From Clostridium sp. E02 (lineage in GTDB: Bacteria; Bacillota; Clostridia; Lachnospirales; Lachnospiraceae): a stretch of DNA of 64,000 nt. The translations under genes and the position numbers were made by a program. Where the stretch lies: NCBI RefSeq assembly GCF_003833015.1, contig NZ_RJLQ01000005.1, forward strand, positions 62,001 through 126,000. Direction: 5' to 3'. The stretch's first letter is position 1, and every line of letters begins with the position of its first letter. Of the stretch, positions 36,773 to 45,589 are shown piece by piece. The notes below the pieces were generated by a model. The model was not told the origin of the DNA, did no database searches, and saw only the letters and a list, made by a program, of their open reading frames with translations.

Positions 36773-37753
36773 TTAATGGATAATTTGATCTCCATCTTTG
36801 ATACAGTAATTTATTTTTACACCTATATTTTTCATCCATTCTCTGGTTTCCAGTGTCTTCCAGTCCCCGCTTCCGATTCCGCTTCCCCCGTCATTGTTCC
36901 AAAGCCAGAGTGGGCAGGGCCAGAGTGCGATCGTGGGATTAATAGCAGCATAGACTTCCCGACTGACGCCGTACTGACCGTGATGGGACATCTGGACGAT
37001 GTCACTTTTTAAGTCTTTTACGCTGGTTTGTTCGTAAAGAAGGGCACCAGCTTCTGGTCCCATATCACCAAGGACTAAAATGCTTACTCCGTTTAAGAAG
37101 AATTTGTAAGCAATGGAGCTGTTGTTAACAGAGGTTACGTCAAGCAGATAGGGATCATTTAAAACCTTCCCCGTAATGCCTCCAAACTGGAATTCATCTC
37201 CTTTGTGTACGGTATGGAGACTTTCTTTTGGAAGCTTTCCCAGTGCATTTCTTAAATCTGTTACCAGAGAGGATCTTGACGATTCCACTTTCTCATACCA
37301 GGCTTGGTCTGCCAGACCGTAATAAACATGGTCAATGGTAATCTTTCTGCTGGAATCGTTTAAAATCGTTAACAGTGCTCCGGCATGATCCGAATGGGGA
37401 TGCGTGATGAACCAAGCAGATACATGACCACCCTTTGATTGTATCACCTCACTTAGATGATCCGCATCAATATCCCAGCCGCCGTCGATGACAACTAAGG
37501 TTCCATCTTTATCCTGTAATACCATGGAAAGCATCTGGCGTTTGTCATAATCAGCCAACAAAGATAAACTGCCGCCATCAAATAATTTTGCACCAGGGCC
37601 GATCTTTAAGGAAGTACCAATTCCCATGTGTTTTACAGAGAGGTTTCCCTCTTTTTGACCAGCACTAAAAGGTCCTGTTGAGATTGCGCCAATGAAAAGA
37701 TTCATAAACAGTAAATAAGCAGCAATTCTCTTCCATATATTTAGTTTTTTCAT
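36773..37753 (-). CDS. Exported metallo-beta-lactamase-fold hydrolase (ComEC-like MBL domain)
   Basis: A 326-residue protein with an N-terminal hydrophobic signal/anchor (about 10-28) and an MBL domain: THPHSDHAGALL metal motif, VLGDM, and SHHGQYG. The pattern matches the soluble MBL domain of ComEC/Rec2 proteins, some of which degrade or process nucleic acid or phosphodiesters outside the cell. The cut between signal and domain (SAGQKEGN) suggests secretion or membrane anchoring. It is inserted, on the opposite strand, into the otherwise conserved mfd-spoVT-mazG order. Confidence 0.82.
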   Translation of the reverse strand: MKKLNIWKRIAAYLLFMNLFIGAISTGPFSAGQKEGNLSVKHMGIGTSLKIGPGAKLFDGGSLSLLADYDKRQMLSMVLQDKDGTLVVIDGGWDIDADHLSEVIQSKGGHVSAWFITHPHSDHAGALLTILNDSSRKITIDHVYYGLADQAWYEKVESSRSSLVTDLRNALGKLPKESLHTVHKGDEFQFGGITGKVLNDPYLLDVTSVNNSSIAYKFFLNGVSILVLGDMGPEAGALLYEQTSVKDLKSDIVQMSHHGQYGVSREVYAAINPTIALWPCPLWLWNNDGGSGIGSGDWKTLETREWMKNIGVKINYCIKDGDQIIH

Positions 37754-37903
37754 TTTTCCCTCCAGTTAACACGATTCTCTCATATTATATAAGATACCGC
37801 TCATTTTTAATAGGGTGTCGGTGTAAATGTCAGAAAATCTTCAGAATTAGAAATGATTTCCTTTTTAAACTTATGTTATAATTTAAAAAAGGAGGTTTCA
37901 TTC

Positions 37904-38296
37904 ATGTATACTTTCGAAGATTTAGTAAATATTACAATTAAACTGCGGTCAGATGAGGGCTGTCCATGGGATCGGGAACAAACCCATGAAAGTCTGAAAA
38001 AACATTTGGTGGAAGAGAGCGAAGAGGTGCTTTTAGCCATTGATAATAAAGATATGGAAAATCTTTGTGAGGAGCTTGGAGATGTCTTGTATCAGGTCAT
38101 GATTCACAGTCAGATTGCAAGGGAAAATAATGCTTTTTCTATTGATAATGTGGTCAATGGAATATGTGAAAAAATGATCCGCAGGCACCCTCATGTTTTT
38201 GGCGATAAAAAGGTAAATTCGTCGGAAGAAGGAGAGGCTTTGTGGAATGCAGTAAAAATGCTGGAGAAAGGTTCCCAAAAGTGGAAAAAACCTTGA
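37904..38296 (+). CDS. mazG: MazG-family nucleotide pyrophosphohydrolase
   Basis: A 130-residue single MazG domain that hydrolyses (d)NTPs to monophosphates. The metal-binding helices are EESEEVLLAID and CEELGDVLYQVMIHSQ, after the family signature CPWDREQTHESLKKHL. It is about half the size of E. coli MazG and lacks the second domain and the N-terminal methylase module of Bacillus YabN. Start supported by GGAGG. Confidence 0.92.
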   Translation: MYTFEDLVNITIKLRSDEGCPWDREQTHESLKKHLVEESEEVLLAIDNKDMENLCEELGDVLYQVMIHSQIARENNAFSIDNVVNGICEKMIRRHPHVFGDKKVNSSEEGEALWNAVKMLEKGSQKWKKP

Positions 38297-38321
38297 CAAA
38301 AACAGGAGAAACAGATATAAA
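38293..38321 (+). promoter_or_regulatory. HU gene promoter
   Basis: TTGACA (38293-38298), 17 bp, TATAAA (38316-38321). It overlaps the mazG stop codon. Confidence 0.75.
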
Positions 38322-38387
38322 TGATATAGTAATCGTGTCAACGCGAAAATTAGTAGCCTGGTGCTACATTCTAGGAGGAAAATATTA

Positions 38388-38663
38388 ATGAACAAAGCAG
38401 AGTTAATCACAGCCGTTTCAGAGAAAGCTGAATTGTCTAAAAAGGATGCAGAGAAGGCAGTAAAAGCTTTAACAGATGTAATATCTGAAGAATTAGTTAA
38501 GGGCGAGAAAATCCAGTTGGTTGGTTTTGGAACATTTGAAGTTTCTGAACGAGCAGCAAGAGAAGGCAGAAACCCAAAGACCGGCGAAGTAATGAACATC
38601 CCTGCTTCCAAAACTCCAAAATTTAAAGCTGGTAAGGCTTTAAAAGATATGGTAAACGCATAA
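38388..38663 (+). CDS. hup: HU-family DNA-binding protein
   Basis: A 91-residue histone-like protein starting MNKAELITAVSEKAELSKKDAEKAV (in two blocks), with the arm sequence GRNPKTGEVMNIPASKTPKFKAGK. It compacts DNA as a dimer. An in-frame ATG upstream is rejected because GGAGGAAA lies before 38388. Ends 3 bp before rqcP. Confidence 0.96.
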   Translation: MNKAELITAVSEKAELSKKDAEKAVKALTDVISEELVKGEKIQLVGFGTFEVSERAAREGRNPKTGEVMNIPASKTPKFKAGKALKDMVNA

Positions 38664-38666
38664 AAA

Positions 38667-38906
38667 ATGAGACTGGACAAGTTTCTTAAGGTTTCCCGCC
38701 TGATCAAAAGAAGAACAATAGCCAACGAAGCTTGCGATGCAGGCAGAGTGCTAGTGAATGAAAAGCCAGCAAAGGCTTCCTTAAACATTAAGCAAGGTGA
38801 CTTCATAGAGATACATTTCGGAACCAGTTCGGTGAAAGTTGAAGTTCTTGATGTTACGGAAACCGTGAAAAAGGAAGAAGCAAAAGAGCTATATCGTTAT
38901 ATTTAG
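38667..38906 (+). CDS. rqcP: S4-domain RNA-binding protein RqcP (YabO)
   Basis: A 79-residue S4-domain protein (MRLDKFLKVSRLIKRRT...). RqcP works with RqcH in ribosome-associated quality control, adding C-terminal alanine tails to stalled nascent chains. It follows hup closely, with its ribosome binding site inside the hup end. Confidence 0.9.
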   Translation: MRLDKFLKVSRLIKRRTIANEACDAGRVLVNEKPAKASLNIKQGDFIEIHFGTSSVKVEVLDVTETVKKEEAKELYRYI

Positions 38907-38937
38907 CTTAAAACTTCATACGAATGATACATTTCAG

Positions 38938-38966
38938 GAATATTTGAGCTTACCTCTTAATATACT
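38938..38966 (+). promoter_or_regulatory. Sigma-E-like promoter before yabP
   Basis: GAATATT (38938-38944) matches the Bacillus sigma-E -35 KMATATT at all seven positions. A 14-bp spacer leads to AATATACT (38959-38966), 6 of 8 with CATACAMT. Bacillus yabP is transcribed by sigma-E. Confidence 0.6.
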
Positions 38967-38995
38967 TTAGACAGGTATATTAGGAGGTTTTTCTT

Positions 38996-39280
38996 ATGGA
39001 AGAAAAAGTAAATATCCGTCCCCACAGGCTCACAATTGAAAATCGGGCTTCCGGTACCATGACAGGAATTCGGGAAGTTGTGTCCTTTGATGAGAGTCAG
39101 ATTGTGTTGGATACGGATATGGGTTTATTAACGCTAAAGGGCAAGGAGCTTCATGTCAGCCGCTTAACCTTGGATAAAGGAGAAGTGGATATTAACGGAA
39201 CCGTTGAAAGTCTAAACTATTCCTCAAATGAGGCGTTGAGAAGATCTGGAGAATCCCTGTTATCTAGGTTGTTTAAGTAA
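38996..39280 (+). CDS. yabP: Sporulation protein YabP
   Basis: A 94-residue YabP/YqfC-family protein (RLTIENRASGTMTGI...LTLKGKELHVSRLTLDKGEVDI, in two parts). In Bacillus it is made in the mother cell and, with YabQ, is linked to spore cortex formation. It has an AGGAGG site and a sigma-E-like promoter and precedes yabQ by 17 bp. Confidence 0.93.
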   Translation: MEEKVNIRPHRLTIENRASGTMTGIREVVSFDESQIVLDTDMGLLTLKGKELHVSRLTLDKGEVDINGTVESLNYSSNEALRRSGESLLSRLFK

Positions 39281-39297
39281 GAAGTGGAAGGAGTCCT

Positions 39298-39654
39298 ATG
39301 AGTGTTCATATCGTATATGAAGTAAAGCTTCTGCTCTATAGTTTTCTAACGGGAGTAGGACTTATGATGACATATGACCTGTTAAGGATTTCTCGTATTA
39401 TGATCCCACACTCCTACGTGGTCGTAGGGATTGAGGACATGATTTACTGGATATATGCGGCGCTGGTAACATTTTCTCTCCTATATGAGCAAAATGACGG
39501 AGGATTGAGGGGATATGTCATAACAGGAATCTTTTTGGGAATGTTTTTGTATGATCGTCTGGTCAGCAGATTTTTCTTAAAGTTCTTGAAAAACTTCTGG
39601 AAATACCTTAAAATTAGAGTGCATAAGTGTACCTACTTGAAAAAGCACCAGTAA
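39298..39654 (+). CDS. yabQ: Spore cortex protein YabQ
   Basis: A 118-residue integral membrane protein with three hydrophobic helices (LLLYSFLTGVGLMMTYDLLR, then two more) and a basic C-terminus. YabQ is required for cortex synthesis in Bacillus. Its end overlaps the open frame upstream of divIC but not the chosen divIC start. Confidence 0.9.
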   Translation: MSVHIVYEVKLLLYSFLTGVGLMMTYDLLRISRIMIPHSYVVVGIEDMIYWIYAALVTFSLLYEQNDGGLRGYVITGIFLGMFLYDRLVSRFFLKFLKNFWKYLKIRVHKCTYLKKHQ

Positions 39655-39671
39655 AAGTGACGGTGAGTGGA

Positions 39672-39986
39672 ATGGGAAAATCAAGAAGAAAAAGAAAAGA
39701 TAAATGGGGCAACCGTATGGCTTTAATCGGCGTTACTTTTGTTGTCTTTAGTCTTGCTGCAATTGTAACGATAAAAGGAGTCACTTTAAAAGAAAAAGAA
39801 CAGGAATATCACCTTCGCCTGGAGGGTCTTGAGGGACAGGTGGACAAGGAGAAGGACCGTGCGGAAAAACTAGAAGAGTACCGTGTGTATGTTCAGACAA
39901 AACAATATGTAGAAGAAGTGGCGAAACAAAAGCTTGGACTTGTAAATCCAGATGAGATTCTTCTTAAACCATCACAAAGGCAATAA
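39672..39986 (+). CDS. divIC: Septum formation initiator DivIC/FtsB family
   Basis: A 104-residue bitopic division protein: basic N-terminus, membrane helix MALIGVTFVVFSLAAIVTI (about 17-36), then a coiled coil (KEKEQEYHLRLEGLEGQ) and the conserved end YVEEVAKQKLGLVNPDEILL. It links early and late divisome parts with FtsL. The start is uncertain: ATG 39672 has only a weak GGTGAG, and further in-frame starts exist upstream. Confidence 0.88.
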   Translation: MGKSRRKRKDKWGNRMALIGVTFVVFSLAAIVTIKGVTLKEKEQEYHLRLEGLEGQVDKEKDRAEKLEEYRVYVQTKQYVEEVAKQKLGLVNPDEILLKPSQRQ

Positions 39987-39990
39987 GAAG

Positions 39991-40133
39991 TATCCCAGAT
40001 GTCCAAAAAACGTGGACAGTAATGTGGAATCACCCTTCGGGTATCCCAAGATGTCCAAAAAACGTGGACAGTAATGTGGAATCACCCTTCGGGTATCCCA
40101 AGATGTCCAAAAAACGTGGACAGTAATGTGGAA
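39991..40133 (+). repeat. Tandem repeat, 52-bp unit, about 2.8 copies
   Basis: Copies at 39991-40041 (51 bp, one A shorter), 40042-40093 (52 bp) and 40094-40133 (partial) are otherwise identical. Each full unit holds two short dyads: TGTCCA-AAAAACG-TGGACA and ACCC-TTC-GGGT. Units abut without spacers. The run lies between divIC and the spoIIE promoter. Confidence 0.95.
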
Positions 40134-40168
40134 ACCTGTCGTACGATTTTAAAGAGAGTGTCAGTTGT

Positions 40169-40202
40169 TTTGACAAAATATTTCCTTCCCCCTGTATATA
40201 AT
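40169..40202 (+). promoter_or_regulatory. spoIIE promoter, Spo0A-dependent type
   Basis: TTGACA (40170-40175) and TATAAT (40197-40202) are separated by 21 bp, the overlong spacing known for Bacillus spoIIE and spoIIG. The minus strand over the -35 reads TGTCAAA (40175-40169), 6 of 7 with the Spo0A box TGTCGAA. Confidence 0.65.
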
Positions 40203-40238
40203 GTGGTTTGAAGCATGAAACAGGCAGGAGGGATTTTT

Positions 40239-41657
40239 GTGTTCAAACGTAAGGTGGTACATCACGATATGGCTGATGTGAATGTATATACGGCGAAGAG
40301 ATTAAACGACATGGCAAATTCGTTAGGGGAACTTGCCAGAGCGTGCACAGATGACTTATCCATAGAACAAGGACTTACGAAGGAAGATGGGATTGCAGCG
40401 TTACAGACGGCTGCAGCCATGGTATGTGCAGGCTGTAACAAATGTATGGTATATCCCGGTAAAGAACAAGACAATCAATATTATCTGCAATATCTGATTC
40501 GTGCATTTGAACAGAAAGGGAGCGTGGACTACGGGGACATGCCCCGTTTTTTTCTGGAAAGCTGTAAGAAAAAAGATGATTACATGATTCATCTAAACCG
40601 TGGACTTGGACGAGCTTCCATGAATTTGGCTTGGAAGAACCGGTTTTTGGAAAGTCGGGATGCGGTAATTGTTCAGTTTAAAGAACTTGCTGTCATTTTG
40701 GAAGAGTTTTCTTATCAGGTGGAGCATGCAGTGGATATTACACCGGATTGGGAGATGGAAATCCGGCGTGTATTTCGACGAAATCGTATCATAGTAGAAA
40801 AAGTTTTGCTCCTTGAATATGAAAATCAAAAGAGAGAAGCATATTTGACCATGCGTACGATGAATGGCCGATGTATGACAGTAAAAGAAGCATCTGAGAT
40901 ATTAGAGAATATTATGGAAGAGGGAGAATGGATTGCTGCTCCGGATGGAAAAAATTTAATTACAAAGCAGACAGATACCATACGTTTTGTAGAAAAGGGA
41001 GACTATCAGGTGATTTACGGGGTAGCAAAAGCCGTGAAATCAGGGGAAGAGGTCTCAGGAGATAATTATACCTTTGGGCAGATTCAGCTGGGACAAGTAT
41101 TGATTAGTCTTTCCGATGGTATGGGAAGTGGCAAAACGGCTGAGGAAGAGAGTCGACAGGTAATCGAATTGACCCAAAGGCTTTTGGAAGCAGGATTTTC
41201 CACGAGAGCGGCTTTGAAAATGGTCAATACGGTGTTACTTTTAACTGGGATATCACAGCACCCCGCAACCCTCGATTTATGCTGTATCGATTTAAAGACA
41301 GGAATTTTAGAGGCAATGAAACTAGGAGCCGCTGCAACCTATATCCTTGGGGATAAGGGAGTGGAGCTATTAGAAGCAGGTGATGTACCCATGGGAATTA
41401 TAAATCCAGTAGAGCCTGTATTGTTGTCCAAAAAATTATGGGATGACAACCGAATTATAATGGTTAGTGATGGAGTGCTAGATGCACTTCCAGAGGATGA
41501 TAAAGAACAAATGTTGAAACAATTTATTGAAGAAATGCCCCTAAAAAATCCCCAGGATATGGCAGATCGAATTCTTTTGTTTGCCCGATCCTTTACAGAT
41601 CGTGCGGCGGATGATATGACTGTTTTAACCGCAGGCATATGGAAAAGGAAATTATAA
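40239..41657 (+). CDS. spoIIE: Stage II sporulation phosphatase SpoIIE, short form
   Basis: A 472-residue PP2C-type phosphatase that would dephosphorylate SpoIIAA and so activate sigma-F in the forespore. The phosphatase domain (about 265-470) has LISLSDGMGSGKTAEEES and SDGVLDALPEDD metal-site motifs. The N-terminal ~200 residues are soluble and contain CAGCNKC; the ten membrane helices of Bacillus SpoIIE (827 residues) are absent. A GTG start at 40239 is chosen: GGAGGG sits 7 bp before it, whereas ATG 40215 lies only 13 bp after the -10 element. Confidence 0.88.
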   Translation: MFKRKVVHHDMADVNVYTAKRLNDMANSLGELARACTDDLSIEQGLTKEDGIAALQTAAAMVCAGCNKCMVYPGKEQDNQYYLQYLIRAFEQKGSVDYGDMPRFFLESCKKKDDYMIHLNRGLGRASMNLAWKNRFLESRDAVIVQFKELAVILEEFSYQVEHAVDITPDWEMEIRRVFRRNRIIVEKVLLLEYENQKREAYLTMRTMNGRCMTVKEASEILENIMEEGEWIAAPDGKNLITKQTDTIRFVEKGDYQVIYGVAKAVKSGEEVSGDNYTFGQIQLGQVLISLSDGMGSGKTAEEESRQVIELTQRLLEAGFSTRAALKMVNTVLLLTGISQHPATLDLCCIDLKTGILEAMKLGAAATYILGDKGVELLEAGDVPMGIINPVEPVLLSKKLWDDNRIIMVSDGVLDALPEDDKEQMLKQFIEEMPLKNPQDMADRILLFARSFTDRAADDMTVLTAGIWKRKL

Positions 41658-41728
41658 TTGCATTCAGAGGATTTTAAAGGTATATTTATGTAAGAGAGGG
41701 GAGAAAATCAACTAAGGAAGGTGGCAGA

Positions 41729-43108
41729 ATGTACAAAATGATATTAGAAAATATCAGACGGAACCGACTATTAACCTCCGGGGACCGCGTCATTGTGGCG
41801 CTATCAGGAGGAGCCGATTCGGTCTGTCTTCTTGTGGTTTTAGAAGAACTCCAAAAAGAGTTTGATTTGTCTTTAAAAGCCATTCATGTCCACCATGGGC
41901 TTAGAGGAGAAGAGGCGGACCGGGATAGCCAGTATGCCAAAGAACTATCCAGTCGTCTTAGGGTGCCTTTTGCCTGTATCTATGTAGATGCAGCCTCCTA
42001 TGCCAGGGAACATGGTATGTCGGTAGAAGAAGCTGGACGGCACCTCAGATATCAGATCTTTGAAAAAGAAAGGTCTGATTTTGGTGGGACAAAAATAGCA
42101 GTGGCTCATCACGCCGATGATCAGGCTGAGACCATTCTATACAATCTGTTTCGGGGAACAGGCTTAAAAGGGCTTGGTGGAATGCGTTCTGTGCGAGAGT
42201 TCGTTGTCCGCCCTCTTTTGTGTGTGGGAAGGAAGGAAATTCTTGCATATCTGAATGAAAAAGGGATATCTTATTGTGAGGACTCTACAAATCAAATGAC
42301 AGATTATACCAGGAACCGGATTCGGCAGGTTATTTTACCGATCATTCAGGAACAGATCAATCCCCGTGCAAAGGAGAATATTCTTCGTGCTGGAGAGATG
42401 GCAGAAAAAGCAGATGCGTATTTAGAAAAGCAAGCCAAAGCCATATTAGAGGACTTTCGTATCGTTCAAACAGATGAAAAGGGAGTTTGTGATGCTTGTG
42501 GTATAAAAGCAGATGCACTGATTAGTGAAGATAACATAATTATAACGTATGTGATCCGGCAGATGATTCGAGAAGTGTATGGGTCCATGAAAAATATTAC
42601 CATGATTCACATTGAAAGTGTGTTGGATCTTCTTTGTGGAACGGATGGCCGACAGATCGACCTACCGAATGGACGGATAGCCACCCTTAAAAACAGAGTT
42701 TTGTGGATAAAAAAGAAATATCAGACCAAATTTGTGGATGAATTCAAAAAAAATGCGTTGCCGAGGGTAGATTATGAGATTTTTCCTTATAAAAAAGGGC
42801 AGGAAATTCCCCAAAACGGGTATACGAAATGGTTTGATTATGATAGAATCAAATGTGCATTCTCTGTGAGGTATCGAGAAACAGGAGATTACTTGACACT
42901 GACCGGAGGCGGAAAGAAGACTCTTAAGTCATATATGATTGATGAGAAGATTCCCAGAGAAGAGCGGGGTAACATACCGCTGGTTACAGAAGGTTCTCAT
43001 GTCCTTTGGGTCATCGGATACCGGATCAGTGAATATTATAAGATAACAGATGATACCCATACAGTAATACAAATGCAGATAGACGGAGGAAAAGAGAATG
43101 GACGATAA
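41729..43108 (+). CDS. tilS: tRNA(Ile)-lysidine synthase
   Basis: A 459-residue enzyme that converts the wobble C of tRNA-Ile(CAU) to lysidine. The PP-loop VALSGGADSVCLL is near residue 25, followed by the AHHADDQAETILYNLFRGTGLKGL signature and the TilS C-terminal domain. It overlaps hpt by 11 bp, as in the conserved tilS-hpt-ftsH set. Confidence 0.96.
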   Translation: MYKMILENIRRNRLLTSGDRVIVALSGGADSVCLLVVLEELQKEFDLSLKAIHVHHGLRGEEADRDSQYAKELSSRLRVPFACIYVDAASYAREHGMSVEEAGRHLRYQIFEKERSDFGGTKIAVAHHADDQAETILYNLFRGTGLKGLGGMRSVREFVVRPLLCVGRKEILAYLNEKGISYCEDSTNQMTDYTRNRIRQVILPIIQEQINPRAKENILRAGEMAEKADAYLEKQAKAILEDFRIVQTDEKGVCDACGIKADALISEDNIIITYVIRQMIREVYGSMKNITMIHIESVLDLLCGTDGRQIDLPNGRIATLKNRVLWIKKKYQTKFVDEFKKNALPRVDYEIFPYKKGQEIPQNGYTKWFDYDRIKCAFSVRYRETGDYLTLTGGGKKTLKSYMIDEKIPREERGNIPLVTEGSHVLWVIGYRISEYYKITDDTHTVIQMQIDGGKENGR

Positions 43109-43625
43109 GATACGTGTATTGTTGTCAGAAGAAGAGGTAGCAAACCGAGTAAAGGAAATCGCGGAAGAAGTCAGCAAAGATTATGAGGGAAAACCCCTAC
43201 ATTTGATCTGCATCTTAAAAGGAGGCGTTTTCTTTACCTGTGAACTTGCAAAGAGGATTAGTCTGCCCCTTACCATGGATTTCATGTCCGTATCCAGTTA
43301 TGGTTCTGGTACGGTTTCTAGTGGGATTGTTAAGATTACAAAGGATTTGGATGATCCCATTGAAGGGAAGGATGTATTGATTGTAGAGGATATCATTGAT
43401 TCCGGCAATACACTTTCTTATTTAATAGAAGTATTAAAGCAGAGAAACCCAAATAGCATAGAGTTATGTACCCTTCTTGATAAACCGGAACGCCGGGTGA
43501 AGAAGCAGGTAGAGGTAAAGTACACCTGTTTCACCGTGCCGGATGAATTTATCATTGGGTATGGTCTTGACTACGATCAAATATACAGGAATTTGCCATA
43601 TATTGGAGTGATAGAACAGCAATAA
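43098..43625 (+). CDS. hpt: Hypoxanthine phosphoribosyltransferase
   Basis: A 175-residue purine salvage enzyme with the PRPP motif VLIVEDIIDSGNTLSYL and the flexible-loop region MSVSSYGSGT. It forms IMP or GMP from hypoxanthine or guanine. Its ribosome binding site GACGGAGG lies inside tilS. Confidence 0.96.
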   Translation: MDDKIRVLLSEEEVANRVKEIAEEVSKDYEGKPLHLICILKGGVFFTCELAKRISLPLTMDFMSVSSYGSGTVSSGIVKITKDLDDPIEGKDVLIVEDIIDSGNTLSYLIEVLKQRNPNSIELCTLLDKPERRVKKQVEVKYTCFTVPDEFIIGYGLDYDQIYRNLPYIGVIEQQ

Positions 43626-43634
43626 GGAGGCAGC

Positions 43635-45449
43635 ATGTTGAAACAACAGCAACCATTTAAAGGCTTGGGCTTTCTGCTTCTTCTGGTTATTATGCTTATT
43701 TTTGCAAGTAAACTACCACAAAAGAGCGGAATTATTACCAACCAGGAGTTGATGCAGGCGATCGATAACGGGACAATAAAGTCAGCGACGATTCGCCAGA
43801 ACGATCCACCCCCAACCGGTAGGATCGATATGGTCATGGAAGATGATTCTTCCAAACAGGCCAATGTGTCCAATGTCATCGAGATTCAAGATCGTTTGGA
43901 CCGCAATGGGATTACCTATACAGTGGATGCGGTACAAAAGGAAAATTTATTCTTAATTATAACGCTTCCTTTAATCCTTACAGCAATGGCACTAGTTTTC
44001 TTAATGTTGTTAATGAATGCCAGAGCAGGGGCAGGAAGTGCCAATAACAAGATGATGAACTTCGGAAGAAGCCGGGCTCATCTTGCAAAGGACGCCAATA
44101 AGATAAATTTTGACAAGGTCGCAGGACTAGAAGAAGAAAAAGAAGAACTGGAAGAAGTAGTGGATTTTTTAAAGAATCCTCAAAAGTATACGGGGGTAGG
44201 TGCCCGTATTCCCAAGGGAATTCTCTTAGTAGGCCCTCCAGGAACGGGTAAGACGCTCTTGGCAAAGGCTGTAGCAGGGGAAGCCGGTGTTCCATTTTTC
44301 TCTATCTCTGGTTCCGATTTTGTGGAAATGTTTGTTGGAGTAGGAGCATCTAGGGTAAGAGATTTGTTTGAAGAAGGAAAAAAACATGCTCCATGTATTA
44401 TTTTCATTGATGAGATTGATGCAGTGGCTCGCCGCAGAGGAACTGGTATGGGCGGTGGACACGACGAAAGAGAACAGACATTAAACCAGCTTTTGGTGGA
44501 GATGGATGGATTCGGTATCAATGAAGGAATTATCGTAATGGCAGCGACAAACCGTGTGGACATTTTAGATCCTGCAATCTTGCGTCCGGGACGTTTTGAC
44601 CGGAAGGTAGCGGTTGGAAGACCTGACGTAAAAGGAAGAGAAGAGATACTAATGGTCCATTCCAAAGAAAAACCGCTGGGAGATGACGTAGATTTAAAGA
44701 GAGTTGCCCAGACGACCGCAGGATTTACAGGAGCGGATCTTGAAAATCTTATGAACGAGGCGGCGATCAATGCAGCGAGAAGAGGCAAACAGTTCATTAA
44801 TCAGATGGATATCGATAAGGCGTTTATAAAAGTCGGTATTGGAGCGGAAAAAAAGAGCAAAATAATCACAGAAAAAGAAAAGAAAATTACCGCATATCAC
44901 GAAGCAGGGCATGCTATTTTGTTCCACTTACTTCCAGATGTGGGGCCTGTGCATACCATCTCTATTATCCCTACGGGTGTCAGTGCGGCAGGGTATACGA
45001 TGCCGTTGCCGGAGAATGATCAGATGTTCCGTACCAAAGGTAAGATGATTCAGGATATTATGGTTGATTTAGGCGGAAGAATCGCAGAAGAGATTATATT
45101 TGGTGACATTACAACAGGCGCTTCTCAGGATATCAAACAGGCGACTTCGATTGCACGTGCAATGGTGACTCAGTTTGGTATGTCGGAAAGTGTAGGAATG
45201 ATCAATTATGACAGCGATGGCGATGAGGTATTTATCGGCCGTGATCTTGCCCATACAAAAAGTTATGGCGGTCAGGTTGCCAATACGATTGATAATGAAG
45301 TGAAACGAATTATTGATGAGTGTTACGACAAGGCAAAAGAAATCATTGTGAAACACGAAGATGTGCTTCATGCCTGCTGTAAACTGCTCATAGAGAAAGA
45401 AAAGATCGGTCAAGAGGAGTTTGAGAGTTTGTTTCTCAAAGAAATTTAA
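43635..45449 (+). CDS. ftsH: ATP-dependent zinc metalloprotease FtsH
   Basis: A 604-residue membrane AAA protease. Two membrane helices (about 10-27 and 108-130) flank an extracytoplasmic loop, followed by the AAA module with Walker A GPPGTGKT, Walker [11 protein letters not shown] and SRH region, then the zinc site HEAGH and the downstream Asp ligand region. It degrades misfolded membrane and regulatory proteins. Start supported by AAGGAGG. Confidence 0.97.
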   Translation: MLKQQQPFKGLGFLLLLVIMLIFASKLPQKSGIITNQELMQAIDNGTIKSATIRQNDPPPTGRIDMVMEDDSSKQANVSNVIEIQDRLDRNGITYTVDAVQKENLFLIITLPLILTAMALVFLMLLMNARAGAGSANNKMMNFGRSRAHLAKDANKINFDKVAGLEEEKEELEEVVDFLKNPQKYTGVGARIPKGILLVGPPGTGKTLLAKAVAGEAGVPFFSISGSDFVEMFVGVGASRVRDLFEEGKKHAPCIIFIDEIDAVARRRGTGMGGGHDEREQTLNQLLVEMDGFGINEGIIVMAATNRVDILDPAILRPGRFDRKVAVGRPDVKGREEILMVHSKEKPLGDDVDLKRVAQTTAGFTGADLENLMNEAAINAARRGKQFINQMDIDKAFIKVGIGAEKKSKIITEKEKKITAYHEAGHAILFHLLPDVGPVHTISIIPTGVSAAGYTMPLPENDQMFRTKGKMIQDIMVDLGGRIAEEIIFGDITTGASQDIKQATSIARAMVTQFGMSESVGMINYDSDGDEVFIGRDLAHTKSYGGQVANTIDNEVKRIIDECYDKAKEIIVKHEDVLHACCKLLIEKEKIGQEEFESLFLKEI

Positions 45450-45476
45450 TCTTTTGTGACCTGTATTCGTATAGAG

Positions 45477-45530
45477 ATGCAGATTATTCGGTAAAATAGT
45501 TAAGTTTTACTGGAAAATCTGCATTTTTTT
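45477..45530 (+). terminator. Terminator after ftsH
   Basis: ATGCAGATT (45477-45485) pairs with AATCTGCAT (45516-45524), followed by seven T. Confidence 0.8.
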
Positions 45531-45589
45531 GTGTTTGATTTGATAGAATAAAAAAATGCATAAAAAACAAATATGAAAAAAAAGATGTT

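Noticed and set aside
38033-38806. 257-residue minus-strand reading frame across mazG, hup and rqcP
   Set aside because: All three plus-strand genes are well supported, and the antisense frame has no recognisable domain.
39991-40133. CRISPR array
   Set aside because: The repeated units abut directly, with no unique spacers, and no cas gene is nearby.
44180-44797. 205-residue minus-strand reading frame inside ftsH
   Set aside because: It lies wholly opposite the conserved AAA domain, has no known motif and no ribosome binding site.
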